A stretch of DNA of 64,000 nt from Sphingobacterium paucimobilis HER1398 (GCF_000416985.1 NZ_ATDL01000010.1:1-64000), one strand, 5' to 3'. Shown: positions 1-8,656, counted from the first letter of the stretch. The notes: generated by a model not told the origin, from the letters alone. A program made the numbers and translations.

Positions 1-76
<76 letters not shown>

Positions 77-335
77 AAAATGAAGTGTGAGATCAAGACT
101 ATTTATGAAAAATAGAATTGTCCTTATTTAAATAATTTCTGATTCTATGATCGTCAGGTTGAGTTTTTTAACTTTCGTTGTTTCTCAACACTACTCGTTA
201 CGTTACATGATCATTTCCTTAAAGAACTTTATCGCATCCGCTTCGCGCTTCTGCTTGTATCATCGACATCCGAAGATGTGACCTGTCATTTTTTTTTCCG
301 GACTCCCTTGCGGAGACCGCCCTTCGTTTCCGTTG
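77..335 (-). other. 16S rRNA leader with boxA-like motif and hairpins
   Basis: This is the transcribed spacer between the proximal rRNA promoter and mature 16S, about 260 nt. On the minus strand, 227-219 reads GTTCTTTAA, matching 8 of 9 bases of the E. coli antitermination boxA core (GCTCTTTAA). Bases 189-158 can fold with GTTGAG/CTCAAC outer arms around an inner AAC-GAAA-GTT tetraloop hairpin. Bases 148-142 and 118-112 (ATAGAAT/ATTCTAT) form a 7-bp stem. The boxA assignment rests on similarity only. Confidence 0.55.
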
Positions 336-341
336 GGACTG

Positions 342-372
342 CAAAGGTAGGAATCTTTTTCGAACCTCCAAA
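342..372 (-). promoter_or_regulatory. rRNA operon promoter, proximal (P1)
   Basis: On the minus strand, TTTG (372-369), a 19-bp spacer and TACCTTTG (349-342) match the Bacteroidota sigma-A consensus TTTG/N19-21/TAnnTTTG exactly. The predicted start is near 338. Just upstream, 371-392 is almost pure A/T, as expected for an UP element in a strong rRNA promoter. Confidence 0.8.
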
Positions 373-500
373 TTTTATTTTAAAATAATTTCCGGAGAAG
401 ATCTGAGTGCATCGGATCTGACGGATCAGACCGCAAAATAACCACTCTGTCTACCTTATGTCATCGTTCCGGAGAACCGTCCCTCCCTCGCGGAGTGGTG

Positions 501-532
501 CAAAGATAGGAACTTTAAAACCACATTTCAAA
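501..532 (-). promoter_or_regulatory. rRNA operon promoter, distal (P2)
   Basis: On the minus strand, TTTG (532-529), a 20-bp spacer and TATCTTTG (508-501) match the Bacteroidota consensus. The predicted start, about 497, falls at the edge of a 13-mer (495-483, CTCCGCGAGGGAG). A nearly identical copy (CTCCGCAAGGGAG, 315-303) lies about 23 nt into the P1 transcript, so the two promoter modules look like duplicates. Confidence 0.75.
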
Positions 533-888
533 GACATAAAACAAACTATTTTACCGCAAAAAGCATAAAACGCTGGAACAGCGAACAATAAAATTGAAAA
601 AAGAAAGAACACAGGCACCATGGAATGCACAAAAGGCATACTGTTCCTATCATTGGGCAGGATCAGCAGGGATTTAAGCCAGGAATAACAGAGCTTTTAT
701 AGTGATTTACCTGTATGATCCCTCTACAGCCCCTCTATTATAACACTACACAACCCCTATAAAAATTAAAACAGATACGAAGAAGTAAAGAAGCGATGCA
801 GAAGACATCCAAGGAGGGACGTATATATCGTATTAGAGATATTAAACTTTGAAAATTTTCTGTATCATTGCCTAGCAGCAGTTAGATT
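533..888. other. Non-coding gap between rRNA promoters and the TRIC-like gene
   Basis: I see no convincing gene, RNA or repeat in this 356-bp stretch. A 62-codon minus-strand frame at 451-639 overlaps promoter P2 and is treated as chance. For the gene at 889 there is only a weak -7-like TATCATTG (863-870), one mismatch from consensus and without a properly spaced -33 element. Confidence 0.6.
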
Positions 889-1509
889 ATGAATATCATC
901 TACGGAATAGACTTACTTGGAACTATGGTTTTTGCCATATCTGGAGCAATGGCAGCCAACAGGCAAGGCATTGATGTTTTTGGCGCAACCTTTATGGGCT
1001 TTGTTACAGCAATTGGAGGTGGGTCCTTACGCGATGTATTTTTGAATATACGTCCCGTTTGGGTAGAAGACGGAAACTATTTAATCGCCATATTCATTGG
1101 AGTCTTTATATCAATAGTAGCAAACAGGCATCTTTATAACTGGGCCAAGACCTTAACACTATTTGATGCCATTGGAATTGGCTTTTTTACCGTAGTGGGG
1201 ACACAAAAATCTCTAGACTATGGTAGCAGTAATATTGCTGCCATTATGTTTGGGATGTTCTCCGCAGCTATGGGAGGTGTAATCCGAGATACTTTAATGA
1301 ATGAGACGCCCCTTATTTTGAGAAAAGAGATTTATGCATCCGCATGTCTATCCGGAGCTCTCCTATTCGTAATACTAGAATACTTTGGCCTAAGCCGAGG
1401 GTGGAATGCCTTTATCTCCGCTTCTTTTGTTGTTGCAGTACGATTGATATCCGTAAAATACAACCTATCTTTGCCAACAGTTTCCCCCGTTGAAGACAAA
1501 AAAAGCTAG
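889..1509 (+). CDS. TRIC/UPF0126-family membrane protein
   Basis: This 206-residue integral membrane protein belongs to the UPF0126/YadS family (TRIC cation-channel fold). The family signature occurs twice, as expected from its internal duplication: GGGSLRD at about residues 43-49 and GGVIRD at 129-134. Each follows hydrophobic segments, giving about seven membrane spans. Length is normal for the family. Ion-channel activity is known for the eukaryotic relatives; the substrate of bacterial members is not settled, so no specific role is claimed. The start ATG directly precedes the first hydrophobic segment. The stop overlaps the stop of the convergent murF gene by 4 bp. Confidence 0.88.
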   Translation: MNIIYGIDLLGTMVFAISGAMAANRQGIDVFGATFMGFVTAIGGGSLRDVFLNIRPVWVEDGNYLIAIFIGVFISIVANRHLYNWAKTLTLFDAIGIGFFTVVGTQKSLDYGSSNIAAIMFGMFSAAMGGVIRDTLMNETPLILRKEIYASACLSGALLFVILEYFGLSRGWNAFISASFVVAVRLISVKYNLSLPTVSPVEDKKS

Positions 1510-2801
1510 AGAGCTTCCAGTAACCGCTCAAAGGACATTCCTCTTGACGCCTTAAGTAACACAAAGCACCCTGATATTGTAGCCATAGGAATCAATGCTT
1601 CTGTTGTATTTTCATAAAATTCAGCCCCTTCGCACTTATGCATATAGAACTCTTTCCCTACAAAAATAAGTCTTTCTAATAACAGCTCCTTCGCTTTCTG
1701 AATAACAAGCGCATGTTCTTCGTAAGCGTCTTCACCTAATTCAAACATATCTCCTAAAACCAATACTTTACGTTCGGCTGAAAGGACTTTCATATTATCT
1801 AATGCTGCGGCCATACTACTGGCATTCGCATTATAGAAATCCGCAATAACTGTATTTCGATCTGTTTTTGTAATCTGTGATCGGTTATTTTTAGGTATAT
1901 AACCTGCTATTCCAGTATTTATAGCAATTGGATCTACGCCAAAGTGCAATCCAACAGCAATTGCTGCCAAAAAATTCTCTGTATTATAAGAGCCAGTCAA
2001 ATTCGTAGAGACTTCATATGTTGCGGAATTGCTTCTCTCTTTCCAAGTAATAGCCAAGTAAGGATTTGCAATCAACAGCTTGCCTATCACATTATTTTCT
2101 GCACCAAATCCATACCGAACTACGGTATCGATATGTCTCTTCTTCGCCATTTCCACTAAGTGCATATTGTCACCCTGTAAAAACAGTATTCCATGATGAT
2201 CCTGTAAATAATCATACAGTTCGCCTTTAGCAATCTTCACTCCTTCAAATGAACCAAAGCCTTCCAAATGAGCTTTTCCAACATTTGTAATCAATCCATG
2301 TGTTGGCTTAGCGATTTTCGACAAAAATGATATTTCGCCCAGATGGTTTGCCCCCATCTCAATAATTGCTATTTCAATATCTTTAGATATAGATAGTATA
2401 GACAACGGAACACCAATATGATTATTTAAATTTCCTAGGGTAGCGAAGGTCTTATATCGTTGTGAGAGTACAGCGTATAACAGTTCTTTAGAGGTTGTCT
2501 TTCCATTTGTTCCTGTAATACCTATTATCGGTATGTGTAATTGGTCCCGGTGGTATTCTGCTAACCTCTGTAGAGTCTCCAACACATCGTCAACTAGTAT
2601 ATACCGTTCATCTTTCTTACGTGTCGGATCATCCACAACTACATAACGGGCTCCACTAAGCAGCGCTTGGTCGGCAAAAGTATTACCATCAAAACTAGCT
2701 CCTTTCAATGCAAAGAAAATACTTTCTTCTTTTATATTACGCGTATCCGTAGATATTAAAGGATACTGTTTATATATATTGTACAACGCTTCTACTTTCA
2801 T
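1506..2801 (-). CDS. murF: UDP-N-acetylmuramoyl-tripeptide--D-alanyl-D-alanine ligase
   Basis: MurF is the cytoplasmic ligase that adds D-Ala-D-Ala to UDP-MurNAc-tripeptide, the last soluble step of the peptidoglycan precursor pathway, using ATP. The 431-residue protein has the Mur ligase three-domain layout: an N-terminal UDP-binding domain, a central ATPase domain with the P-loop GITGTNGKTT at residues 94-103 and EMGANHLGEI at 148-157, and a C-terminal domain containing DFYNANASSM. Length is typical. A promoter lies at 2823-2852. The gene is monocistronic here and shares 4 bp at its stop codon with the convergent upstream neighbour. Confidence 0.96.
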   Translation of the reverse strand: MKVEALYNIYKQYPLISTDTRNIKEESIFFALKGASFDGNTFADQALLSGARYVVVDDPTRKKDERYILVDDVLETLQRLAEYHRDQLHIPIIGITGTNGKTTSKELLYAVLSQRYKTFATLGNLNNHIGVPLSILSISKDIEIAIIEMGANHLGEISFLSKIAKPTHGLITNVGKAHLEGFGSFEGVKIAKGELYDYLQDHHGILFLQGDNMHLVEMAKKRHIDTVVRYGFGAENNVIGKLLIANPYLAITWKERSNSATYEVSTNLTGSYNTENFLAAIAVGLHFGVDPIAINTGIAGYIPKNNRSQITKTDRNTVIADFYNANASSMAAALDNMKVLSAERKVLVLGDMFELGEDAYEEHALVIQKAKELLLERLIFVGKEFYMHKCEGAEFYENTTEALIPMATISGCFVLLKASRGMSFERLLEAL

Positions 2802-2822
2802 GGTCTACCTGTTTTGTTAAAG

Positions 2823-2852
2823 CAAAAATAAATAATACTTCAGGTTGTCAAA
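2823..2852 (-). promoter_or_regulatory. Predicted murF promoter
   Basis: On the minus strand, TTTG (2852-2849), an 18-bp spacer and TATTTTTG (2830-2823) resemble the Bacteroidota promoter consensus, with a spacer one base shorter than usual. The expected start near 2819 gives an 18-nt leader before the murF ATG. Confidence 0.5.
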
Positions 2853-2882
2853 ATCTATTCATGAATCTTTTTGAAAAACGTC

Positions 2883-3707
2883 TTACTTAAGCTTATAAGC
2901 TATTACACTATTACCATTAAAAGTAGGAATATACAATATACGTTCTCTAGCATTAAACCCTAAATCTGCAGTATTCATCTCTCCCTGTACATCTTGTAAT
3001 TTCTCGATTATACCATCTGCCTTTACATAATAAATCAATCCCGGCCAGCACGTCACCAGAAAATCACCATTTCCAATAGGTTCTATCCCATCCCCTGCCT
3101 GTTCGAAACCTTGCGCCACTATAGTAACTTTTTTCTGAGAATCTATTCGCCAAAGCTCTTTACCTGCCAGCGCGTACAGGCTTCCATTCAACCATTTCAA
3201 TCCATTAGCGTTATTTACATTATCCATATACAGCGAATAGTTACCCTCATCTATTTTATAAATTTTATTCTCTCTAGTATCCGACACATACACGACTCCT
3301 TCATTATCCACTGTAACATCATTCAGAAATACGGCCTCCTTAATTCCAATCTCATCAATGACATTCCCAGAAACCACATCTACAACAATGACAACATCAA
3401 TATCAGCAATATATAATAGCCCCTTATGTAGAGCCAGTCCTTTGGGTGCATTCAATCCCGAAATCCAAGTAGCATTTCGTATAGAACCATCCGTATTTAA
3501 AAGAGCTATCCCTCCCTTTCCATCCTTTTCTGCTCCGCCTCCATCAATCAGAGAAACATATAATACCTCCTTTACTCCATCGTATAAAACAGATTCTGGG
3601 ACAGCAAGCTTTTCATTCGCCACCCATAACTTCTCAAGTTGGTGATTTTGGCTCTTTGCCGTAAAAGCAATTAGCCCCACACATAATGCTAAAACTTTCT
3701 TCTTCAT
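2883..3707 (-). CDS. Secreted SMP-30/gluconolactonase-like beta-propeller protein
   Basis: This 274-residue protein starts with a clear signal peptide (MKKKVLALCVGLIAFTAKSQ) and then shows repeated propeller-blade units with motifs such as PKGLALHKGLLYIAD, LNDVTVDNEGVVYVSD and ANGLKWLNGSLYAL. These are typical of the SMP-30/gluconolaconase/NHL six-bladed propellers. It is probably periplasmic. Some family members hydrolyse lactones with a divalent metal, but I cannot confirm the metal ligands here, so a binding or structural role is equally possible. It is flanked by murF (81 bp away) and by the terminator at 3901-3929, so it is probably transcribed alone. Confidence 0.75.
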   Translation of the reverse strand: MKKKVLALCVGLIAFTAKSQNHQLEKLWVANEKLAVPESVLYDGVKEVLYVSLIDGGGAEKDGKGGIALLNTDGSIRNATWISGLNAPKGLALHKGLLYIADIDVVIVVDVVSGNVIDEIGIKEAVFLNDVTVDNEGVVYVSDTRENKIYKIDEGNYSLYMDNVNNANGLKWLNGSLYALAGKELWRIDSQKKVTIVAQGFEQAGDGIEPIGNGDFLVTCWPGLIYYVKADGIIEKLQDVQGEMNTADLGFNARERILYIPTFNGNSVIAYKLK

Positions 3708-3900
3708 AACTATTTTATTAAAGTTCTTTACTTGGACCTACAATTCAGAGTTGTATACGATTCCTCTGCATACAAAATTTGGTCAATACCAAAATCAACC
3801 GTCAATTTACATTATTAAGGTTTGACATCCAATCTGATGATTCGAGAATACCTCTATATATACTTAAACAAATCTAATAAAAATGAGTTTGACAGCGCAC

Positions 3901-3929
3901 AAAAAAAACGTAAGCTCAGCTAGCTTACG
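3901..3929 (-). terminator. Rho-independent terminator after the outer-membrane barrel gene
   Basis: An 8-bp perfect stem (CGTAAGCT at 3909-3916 with AGCTTACG at 3922-3929) closes a 5-nt loop. On the minus strand it is followed by eight T residues (3908-3901). It lies 43 bp past the stop of the 3972-6395 gene and would end the padR-pspC-barrel transcript. Confidence 0.85.
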
Positions 3930-3971
3930 GTACGACTAAATCTAAAACATAAATAAGTTAGCCAATAGCTC

Positions 3972-6395
3972 CTATTGAGCTCTATTTTTCTCTTCACTGC
4001 TATTTTCTCGACGGCGAACGGATTGCTTCAAGTTTCCGAATTTATAATTGAAAGTAAACCGTATAGACTGGGTATCATTGTATTGCCGTATATCTGAATC
4101 ATACTCTCTGAATTTGGTGTATAAATTATTCCGGTTGCTTCGAAAAACATCCGTTATCGCCAATTTGAACGAACTACGCTGGTCTTTTAAGTTATAACTT
4201 ATACCGACATCCGTATTGAATCTTCCTTGAATTTTATACACATAATATAAAAAGGGTGAGTTATAACGTAAAGCCAATTCAGATGAAAGAGCCTTATTAA
4301 TTTTAAAATTACTAGTTGAGTTCAACTGGAAGAATGTTGATCCTTCACTCACATAGTAACCCGCTATGGGACCACGAAAGTGCATATATATTCCAGTCAG
4401 ATTATTATACATCGTCCAAAATTTACCGATGCGCGCAGGTACAGTAAGGTTGATGTAGCTTGTGCTCTGCTTCCCCAAGTTTTCCCGGGTTACCCATGTT
4501 GTCTTCAGAATAGTATCCTGTCCCATACTTTCCACCATGGCATCATTCGTAAAGTCGTGCCCTACTGCAATATTAAACATCTTATGTAATGTGTAATACA
4601 GTGAAAACCCGTTTGTATATTCCGGCTTCAAATATGGGTTACCACGCATAGATGTCCGCTTATCAATATAATACTCAAATGGATTAAGATGTCGGTAATT
4701 CGGTCTTGATATCTTGCGAGCATAATTAAGTGTAAATACATGATTTTCGTTCTTAGTATAACTCAACGAACCCGAAGGAAACCAATCTAAATAATCCCGC
4801 TTATTCTCTTTATTTTCCGTCCCCGATATTCCATCAGTCAGCGTATATTCAGAGCGAAGTCCCGCCTTCACCTCCCACTTATTTAACGACACACTATAAT
4901 CAATATATCCCGCCGTTATTTGCTCTACATAATTGAATGCATTGGAACGCTTTGGGTTATTTTGCCAACTATCCACAATGAGTTGATCAAACCTTATTCC
5001 GTTATCTGATTCTACATTACTATATTTAATCCCGACTTCCAAATTACCTTTACCAACCTTCTGCGTATAATCCGCCTTCATAGCGAAGATCTTAATGTCT
5101 GTCAATGAATTGCTTCGCTCTTTATCTGGCGCATAGATTAGTGTCTCCCCATCAGGGAAATAGGTACGATACTCGTAATTGAGTCCAGTACTGGTTTTAA
5201 ACATACTATAGTCCAAATCCATGGTCAACGTCCTACCCATCGTGTCTATCTTAAACTCATTATTAGCATTAAAGGTGTACTTATTAAATTTTTCCTTGCC
5301 TAATGTATAAGAATTCATCACAGAATCAATCACTCCTAGCGCACTTCCCATATTCGTTGTACCGGGATTATCCTGGTTTTCTACATTATTATTACCGCTG
5401 AATTGTAACACAAATGTATTACGAACAGATGTCTTTTGCTCTAGCCCCAACTTATAATTATGCGTCCGATCTCTCTCTTTTAATTCAGCAAGCTGACTAA
5501 ATACAGTTTGCTTATCGCCGTCAGGAATCACACGCATAATATTCAGGGTTTCTATCGTTTTATTATCTGTATAAGCGTAGTTACTAAAAACGGTTGTATT
5601 ATCTTTCTTATAGTTTAAGTTGATAGAAGAGTTTCCTCTAAGCCGCTCTCCCTGACCGACGCTAGCAACAAAAGATCCGTTAAATCCTTCCAGTTTATTC
5701 TTCTTCAGGATTATATTAATTACTCCAGCAGCCCCCTCAGCATCATCTTTAGCAGAACGTGTACTAGAGAGTTCTATGCTCTTGATTTGCCCACCATCTG
5801 TGCTCTTCAAAAATGTAGCCAACTGCTCTCCTGTCATATAAGTAGGTCGCCCATCTATTGTAACATTGACCCCCTGCCTTCCCATTAGACTGATGTTATC
5901 ATCTTTATCTACATTGACACCAGGCGCTCGCTTTAATACTTCGAACGCATTATTTCCCGCACTAACTGAAGAGTTTTCTACATTCATCACCATTTTTCCC
6001 TTCACGTTCTGTATCAAAGGCAGCTCGCCCATTACCGTTACAGCCTCTATTTCTTTGTTAACAGGAGTCAACATAACATTTGGCAACTCCACACCTTCAG
6101 CCCCTATTTTGAATATGGCTGTTTCACCTTTACCGAATCCAACAGCTGTGGCTTCTATTATAAACGTTCCACTTGGATAGTCCAAAATTGTATACTTCCC
6201 TTCTTCATCCGTTACAGCTGTTTTTAAAACTGCTCTAGCAGTAGTCGTGATTAAATAAACAGAAGCTCCATTAATTGGCTCATTATTGTGATTCACAATC
6301 TTCCCACGTAAAGCCGGACGTTGATTAGCCGTTACTACTGTACTATACAATACCAGAGTGATTATCCAAAAAAAAGCGTTTTTCATAGTAGGCAA
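3972..6395 (-). CDS. TonB-receptor-like outer membrane beta-barrel protein
   Basis: The 807-residue protein has a signal peptide, a carboxypeptidase-regulatory-like beta-sandwich (about residues 28-110, beginning RGKIVNHNNEPINGASVYL), a plug domain (about 120-235, with RAPGVNVDKDDNISLMGRQG and VNVTIDGRPTYM) and a long C-terminal barrel ending in alternating aromatic residues. This layout matches the Bacteroidota 'outer membrane protein beta-barrel family' rather than a full SusC transporter. No SusD partner is adjacent. It lies 27 bp after the PspC-domain gene, so it is probably in that PadR-controlled operon. The substrate cannot be told from sequence. Confidence 0.85.
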   Translation of the reverse strand: MPTMKNAFFWIITLVLYSTVVTANQRPALRGKIVNHNNEPINGASVYLITTTARAVLKTAVTDEEGKYTILDYPSGTFIIEATAVGFGKGETAIFKIGAEGVELPNVMLTPVNKEIEAVTVMGELPLIQNVKGKMVMNVENSSVSAGNNAFEVLKRAPGVNVDKDDNISLMGRQGVNVTIDGRPTYMTGEQLATFLKSTDGGQIKSIELSSTRSAKDDAEGAAGVINIILKKNKLEGFNGSFVASVGQGERLRGNSSINLNYKKDNTTVFSNYAYTDNKTIETLNIMRVIPDGDKQTVFSQLAELKERDRTHNYKLGLEQKTSVRNTFVLQFSGNNNVENQDNPGTTNMGSALGVIDSVMNSYTLGKEKFNKYTFNANNEFKIDTMGRTLTMDLDYSMFKTSTGLNYEYRTYFPDGETLIYAPDKERSNSLTDIKIFAMKADYTQKVGKGNLEVGIKYSNVESDNGIRFDQLIVDSWQNNPKRSNAFNYVEQITAGYIDYSVSLNKWEVKAGLRSEYTLTDGISGTENKENKRDYLDWFPSGSLSYTKNENHVFTLNYARKISRPNYRHLNPFEYYIDKRTSMRGNPYLKPEYTNGFSLYYTLHKMFNIAVGHDFTNDAMVESMGQDTILKTTWVTRENLGKQSTSYINLTVPARIGKFWTMYNNLTGIYMHFRGPIAGYYVSEGSTFFQLNSTSNFKINKALSSELALRYNSPFLYYVYKIQGRFNTDVGISYNLKDQRSSFKLAITDVFRSNRNNLYTKFREYDSDIRQYNDTQSIRFTFNYKFGNLKQSVRRRENSSEEKNRAQ

Positions 6396-6422
6396 TCGTT
6401 AGGGACTAAATCTATTGATTAT

Positions 6423-8057
6423 TTAATAAGACGATTCATCGTCTGAAATGGTTGCATCCTTCACTTTCTTTTCCTTCTTCTTGGCCTTTTCGATATGCAA
6501 TGGGGCACATTGTAGCCCGGAGCGTCTCATAATCCATTCTGTATATTTTATAGTTTCATCATTATCATATTCTTTTTTACAGTCGGAATAGGGTAAGTTC
6601 CACATTTTCGATCTAATGGTTTGGTCTATTGTTACTTTTGCTCCCACAGGAAGAAATACCACGACAGACACCGCTTCGTCACGATAAGGTTCTTCAGTAG
6701 TCAACGCAAAATGGCTGTCGAAGACAATCTTTCCCTTATCCTGTTTTGCTAAATAATCGATATGCGATGCACGCTCCGAGGCGCTTTGATAAGTTCGCCC
6801 TTTCGCAAAATAGTTATACTGCATATAAGGTATATCTAATGAATCAATATATTCGAAGCGAATGTTTATTTCATTCCTTAGGTATCTGGATAACTCCTTC
6901 TTTTTGAATGTCATTGTATACTTCTTATCTCCGTTATCCAATGCTGCCGCTTCTATTACCCTAATATCCTTTTCTTCGAAATGATAAACATTTTGTTTTT
7001 CTAGAACCTTCTCCACTTTAATGGTACTCGATTCTTTATACTCTTGTATCCCCACGAAAGAATAGACAATAATCAGAATAATAGATACTATCCATCCAGC
7101 CCACAAACTAAGCGATAGATACGTATTCATCGATCTCGTTTTCAGCAACATTCTTAAAAAAATGTGCAATAGCGCTATAAAAGGAATTGTAATGGCCATA
7201 ACTCCGGCAAGCAAAGCAATAAACGCCTGTCCCGTTGACAGTAATTGTAATCCTGGAAACACCATTTCATCTTGGTAACCTAAGATTCCAGTTGCAAAAC
7301 CGACAAAAGTAATGAGCATACCAATGATTACCATTCCACAGAAAACGAGCATAAGGAAAGCAAAGCCTTTACCTAAAATCTGGAAAAAGGTAGATATCCC
7401 CTTACCAACCGCCTTTCCTCCGTTACTCAGATGCCCTCTTACGGCTGACAAATCATCCTTATAGCCTTCCAATTCTTCCTCAAAATTCTTTTTAAAATTT
7501 TGAAGATTAGGTTCTTCACCACGCATAGACATACGATCAGCCCGTGTAATTGCTTCTGGCATCACAATCCAAAGGATAACATACAAAAGCACTCCAGATC
7601 CTCCGAAAAGAAAGAATAATATAAACAAGACTCGAATCCATTTCGCCTGCATACCGAAATAATACCCCAACCCACTACAAACTCCAGCGACCACCTTATC
7701 GTCGGGATTACGCATTAATTTCCTTTCAGAAATAACACGTTTGTAATCTTCCTTCGATTCATCCAAGTAAGGTTCATCTTTCATTTCGTCCACTTGCTCA
7801 AAGTCGCTAACCCTTCCCATCTGCCCAATCACCTCGTTAACATCTAGCATAGAGATAACTTCTTTCTTTCCAACTTGGATTCGCTCCGTAAACATTTCAG
7901 CAATACGGTTTTCTATATCTTGTAATATCTCCCCACTATCATCAGATTGACTGAAATGGCGCTTAATCTCAATCATATAACTACGCAACACCTCGTAAGC
8001 ATCTTCTTCAATATGGAAGACTATACTATTTATATTGATAATTATTGTCTTATTCAT
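6423..8057 (-). CDS. PspC-domain envelope-stress membrane protein
   Basis: This 544-residue inner-membrane protein has a soluble N-terminal region (1-110), a PspC domain at about 113-170 (GVCSGLGYYFGM, then a hydrophobic span ending WIVMPEA), three or four further membrane spans (about 220-340) and a C-terminal soluble domain ending in a Lys-rich tail. PspC domains in the phage-shock response sense membrane damage; long versions with extra domains are common in Bacteroidota beside a PadR regulator. The start ATG at 8057 sits in an AAATTATATACATATG context that is repeated twice upstream (8134, 8224). The gene is followed at 27 bp by the barrel gene and preceded by padR. Confidence 0.85.
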   Translation of the reverse strand: MNKTIIININSIVFHIEEDAYEVLRSYMIEIKRHFSQSDDSGEILQDIENRIAEMFTERIQVGKKEVISMLDVNEVIGQMGRVSDFEQVDEMKDEPYLDESKEDYKRVISERKLMRNPDDKVVAGVCSGLGYYFGMQAKWIRVLFILFFLFGGSGVLLYVILWIVMPEAITRADRMSMRGEEPNLQNFKKNFEEELEGYKDDLSAVRGHLSNGGKAVGKGISTFFQILGKGFAFLMLVFCGMVIIGMLITFVGFATGILGYQDEMVFPGLQLLSTGQAFIALLAGVMAITIPFIALLHIFLRMLLKTRSMNTYLSLSLWAGWIVSIILIIVYSFVGIQEYKESSTIKVEKVLEKQNVYHFEEKDIRVIEAAALDNGDKKYTMTFKKKELSRYLRNEINIRFEYIDSLDIPYMQYNYFAKGRTYQSASERASHIDYLAKQDKGKIVFDSHFALTTEEPYRDEAVSVVVFLPVGAKVTIDQTIRSKMWNLPYSDCKKEYDNDETIKYTEWIMRRSGLQCAPLHIEKAKKKEKKVKDATISDDESSY

Positions 8058-8095
8058 ATGTATATAATTTGTCTTTTATCTGTCATATGGAATAC

Positions 8096-8134
8096 TCATG
8101 GGTTTTTGTGCTTCGCTAAACAGGAGTATTTCAT
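8096..8134 (-). CDS. Mini-ORF B (12 codons), degenerate copy of mini-ORF A
   Basis: ATG at 8134 sits in the same AAATTATATACATATGAA context as the PspC gene start and encodes MKYSCLAKHKNP before TGA. Just beyond the stop, another frame reads SIPYDR and then TAA, matching the SIPYDR-like end (DIPYGN) of mini-ORF A, so B looks like a frameshifted duplicate. Whether it is translated is unknown. It could be a leader peptide, a remnant of a duplicated peptide gene, or chance. Distance from its ATG to the pspC ATG is 77 bp. Confidence 0.35.
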   Translation of the reverse strand: MKYSCLAKHKNP

Positions 8135-8152
8135 ATGTATATAATTTGATTT

Positions 8153-8224
8153 TCAGTTGCCATATGGAATATCCAAACTATATTCATTCGTGTTTGTGCA
8201 GTTGCTGCTACATTGATATTTCAT
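8153..8224 (-). CDS. Mini-ORF A (23 codons), Cys-containing peptide upstream of pspC
   Basis: ATG at 8224 opens a 23-codon frame that begins MKYQCSSNC and ends SLDIPYGN, stopping at TGA (8155-8153). Its start context (TATACATATGAAATA) is shared with mini-ORF B 90 bp downstream and nearly with the pspC start 167 bp downstream. It lies 47 bp after the padR stop, inside the probable padR-pspC transcript. I recognise no family. The repeat of start context plus coding ends (DIPYGN/SIPYDR) argues that this is a duplicated unit and not random sequence. Confidence 0.4.
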   Translation of the reverse strand: MKYQCSSNCTNTNEYSLDIPYGN

Positions 8225-8271
8225 ATGTATATATTTTTTCATTATTCGTCTGTTGACAAATTGGTTTGTTT

Positions 8272-8607
8272 TTACTTCTTATTACCTGTTAAAGAAATTT
8301 CAACAGCGTATACTAACTCTTTCCAGGTGACATCTAATTTGCGTAACACTTCCTTTCCCTCTTCAGTAATCTGATAGTACTTGCGTGGGGGACCAGAAGT
8401 AGACTCTTGCCAACTATAGCTTAGTAGGCCATTATTTTTCAGTCTGGTCAACAAAGGATATAGCGTCCCTTCAACCACGAGTAATTCTGCTTTCTTGAGT
8501 TCTGCGATTATATCCGAAGCATAAATCTCCCCTCTAGAGATTATTGAAAGGATACAATACTCAAGTATTCCTTTCCGCATCTGGATCTGTGTATTCTCTG
8601 CTATCAT
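8272..8607 (-). CDS. PadR-family transcriptional regulator
   Basis: This 111-residue protein is a compact PadR-type winged-helix repressor: the wHTH spans about residues 12-85 (GILEYCILSIISRGEIYASDI, then VEGTLYPLLTRLKNNGLL and the wing GPPRKYYQITEEGK), followed by a short dimerisation helix, as in PadR subfamily 2. Such regulators commonly precede PspC-domain membrane proteins in Bacteroidota and control envelope or drug responses. The gene heads a probable operon with pspC and the barrel gene. An inverted repeat overlaps its promoter at 8636-8656, suggesting autoregulation. Its mRNA leader would be only about 4 nt. Confidence 0.92.
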   Translation of the reverse strand: MIAENTQIQMRKGILEYCILSIISRGEIYASDIIAELKKAELLVVEGTLYPLLTRLKNNGLLSYSWQESTSGPPRKYYQITEEGKEVLRKLDVTWKELVYAVEISLTGNKK

Positions 8608-8614
8608 AACAATA

Positions 8615-8656
8615 CAAAGTTATATCCTTTAGATGGTACTTTGCAATACATAGTAC
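8615..8656 (-). promoter_or_regulatory. padR promoter with overlapping inverted-repeat operator
   Basis: On the minus strand, TTG (8646-8644), 21 bp, then TAACTTTG (8622-8615) forms a Bacteroidota-type promoter; the predicted start (about 8611) is only 4 nt before the padR ATG. An inverted repeat, GTACT (8636-8640) N11 AGTAC (8652-8656), brackets the -33 element, the position expected for a self-repressing PadR operator. Operator function is inference. Confidence 0.55.

Noticed and set aside
451..639. Minus-strand 62-codon frame starting MPFVHSMVPVF
   Set aside because: It overlaps the distal rRNA promoter and its -33/-7 elements, and shows no family resemblance.
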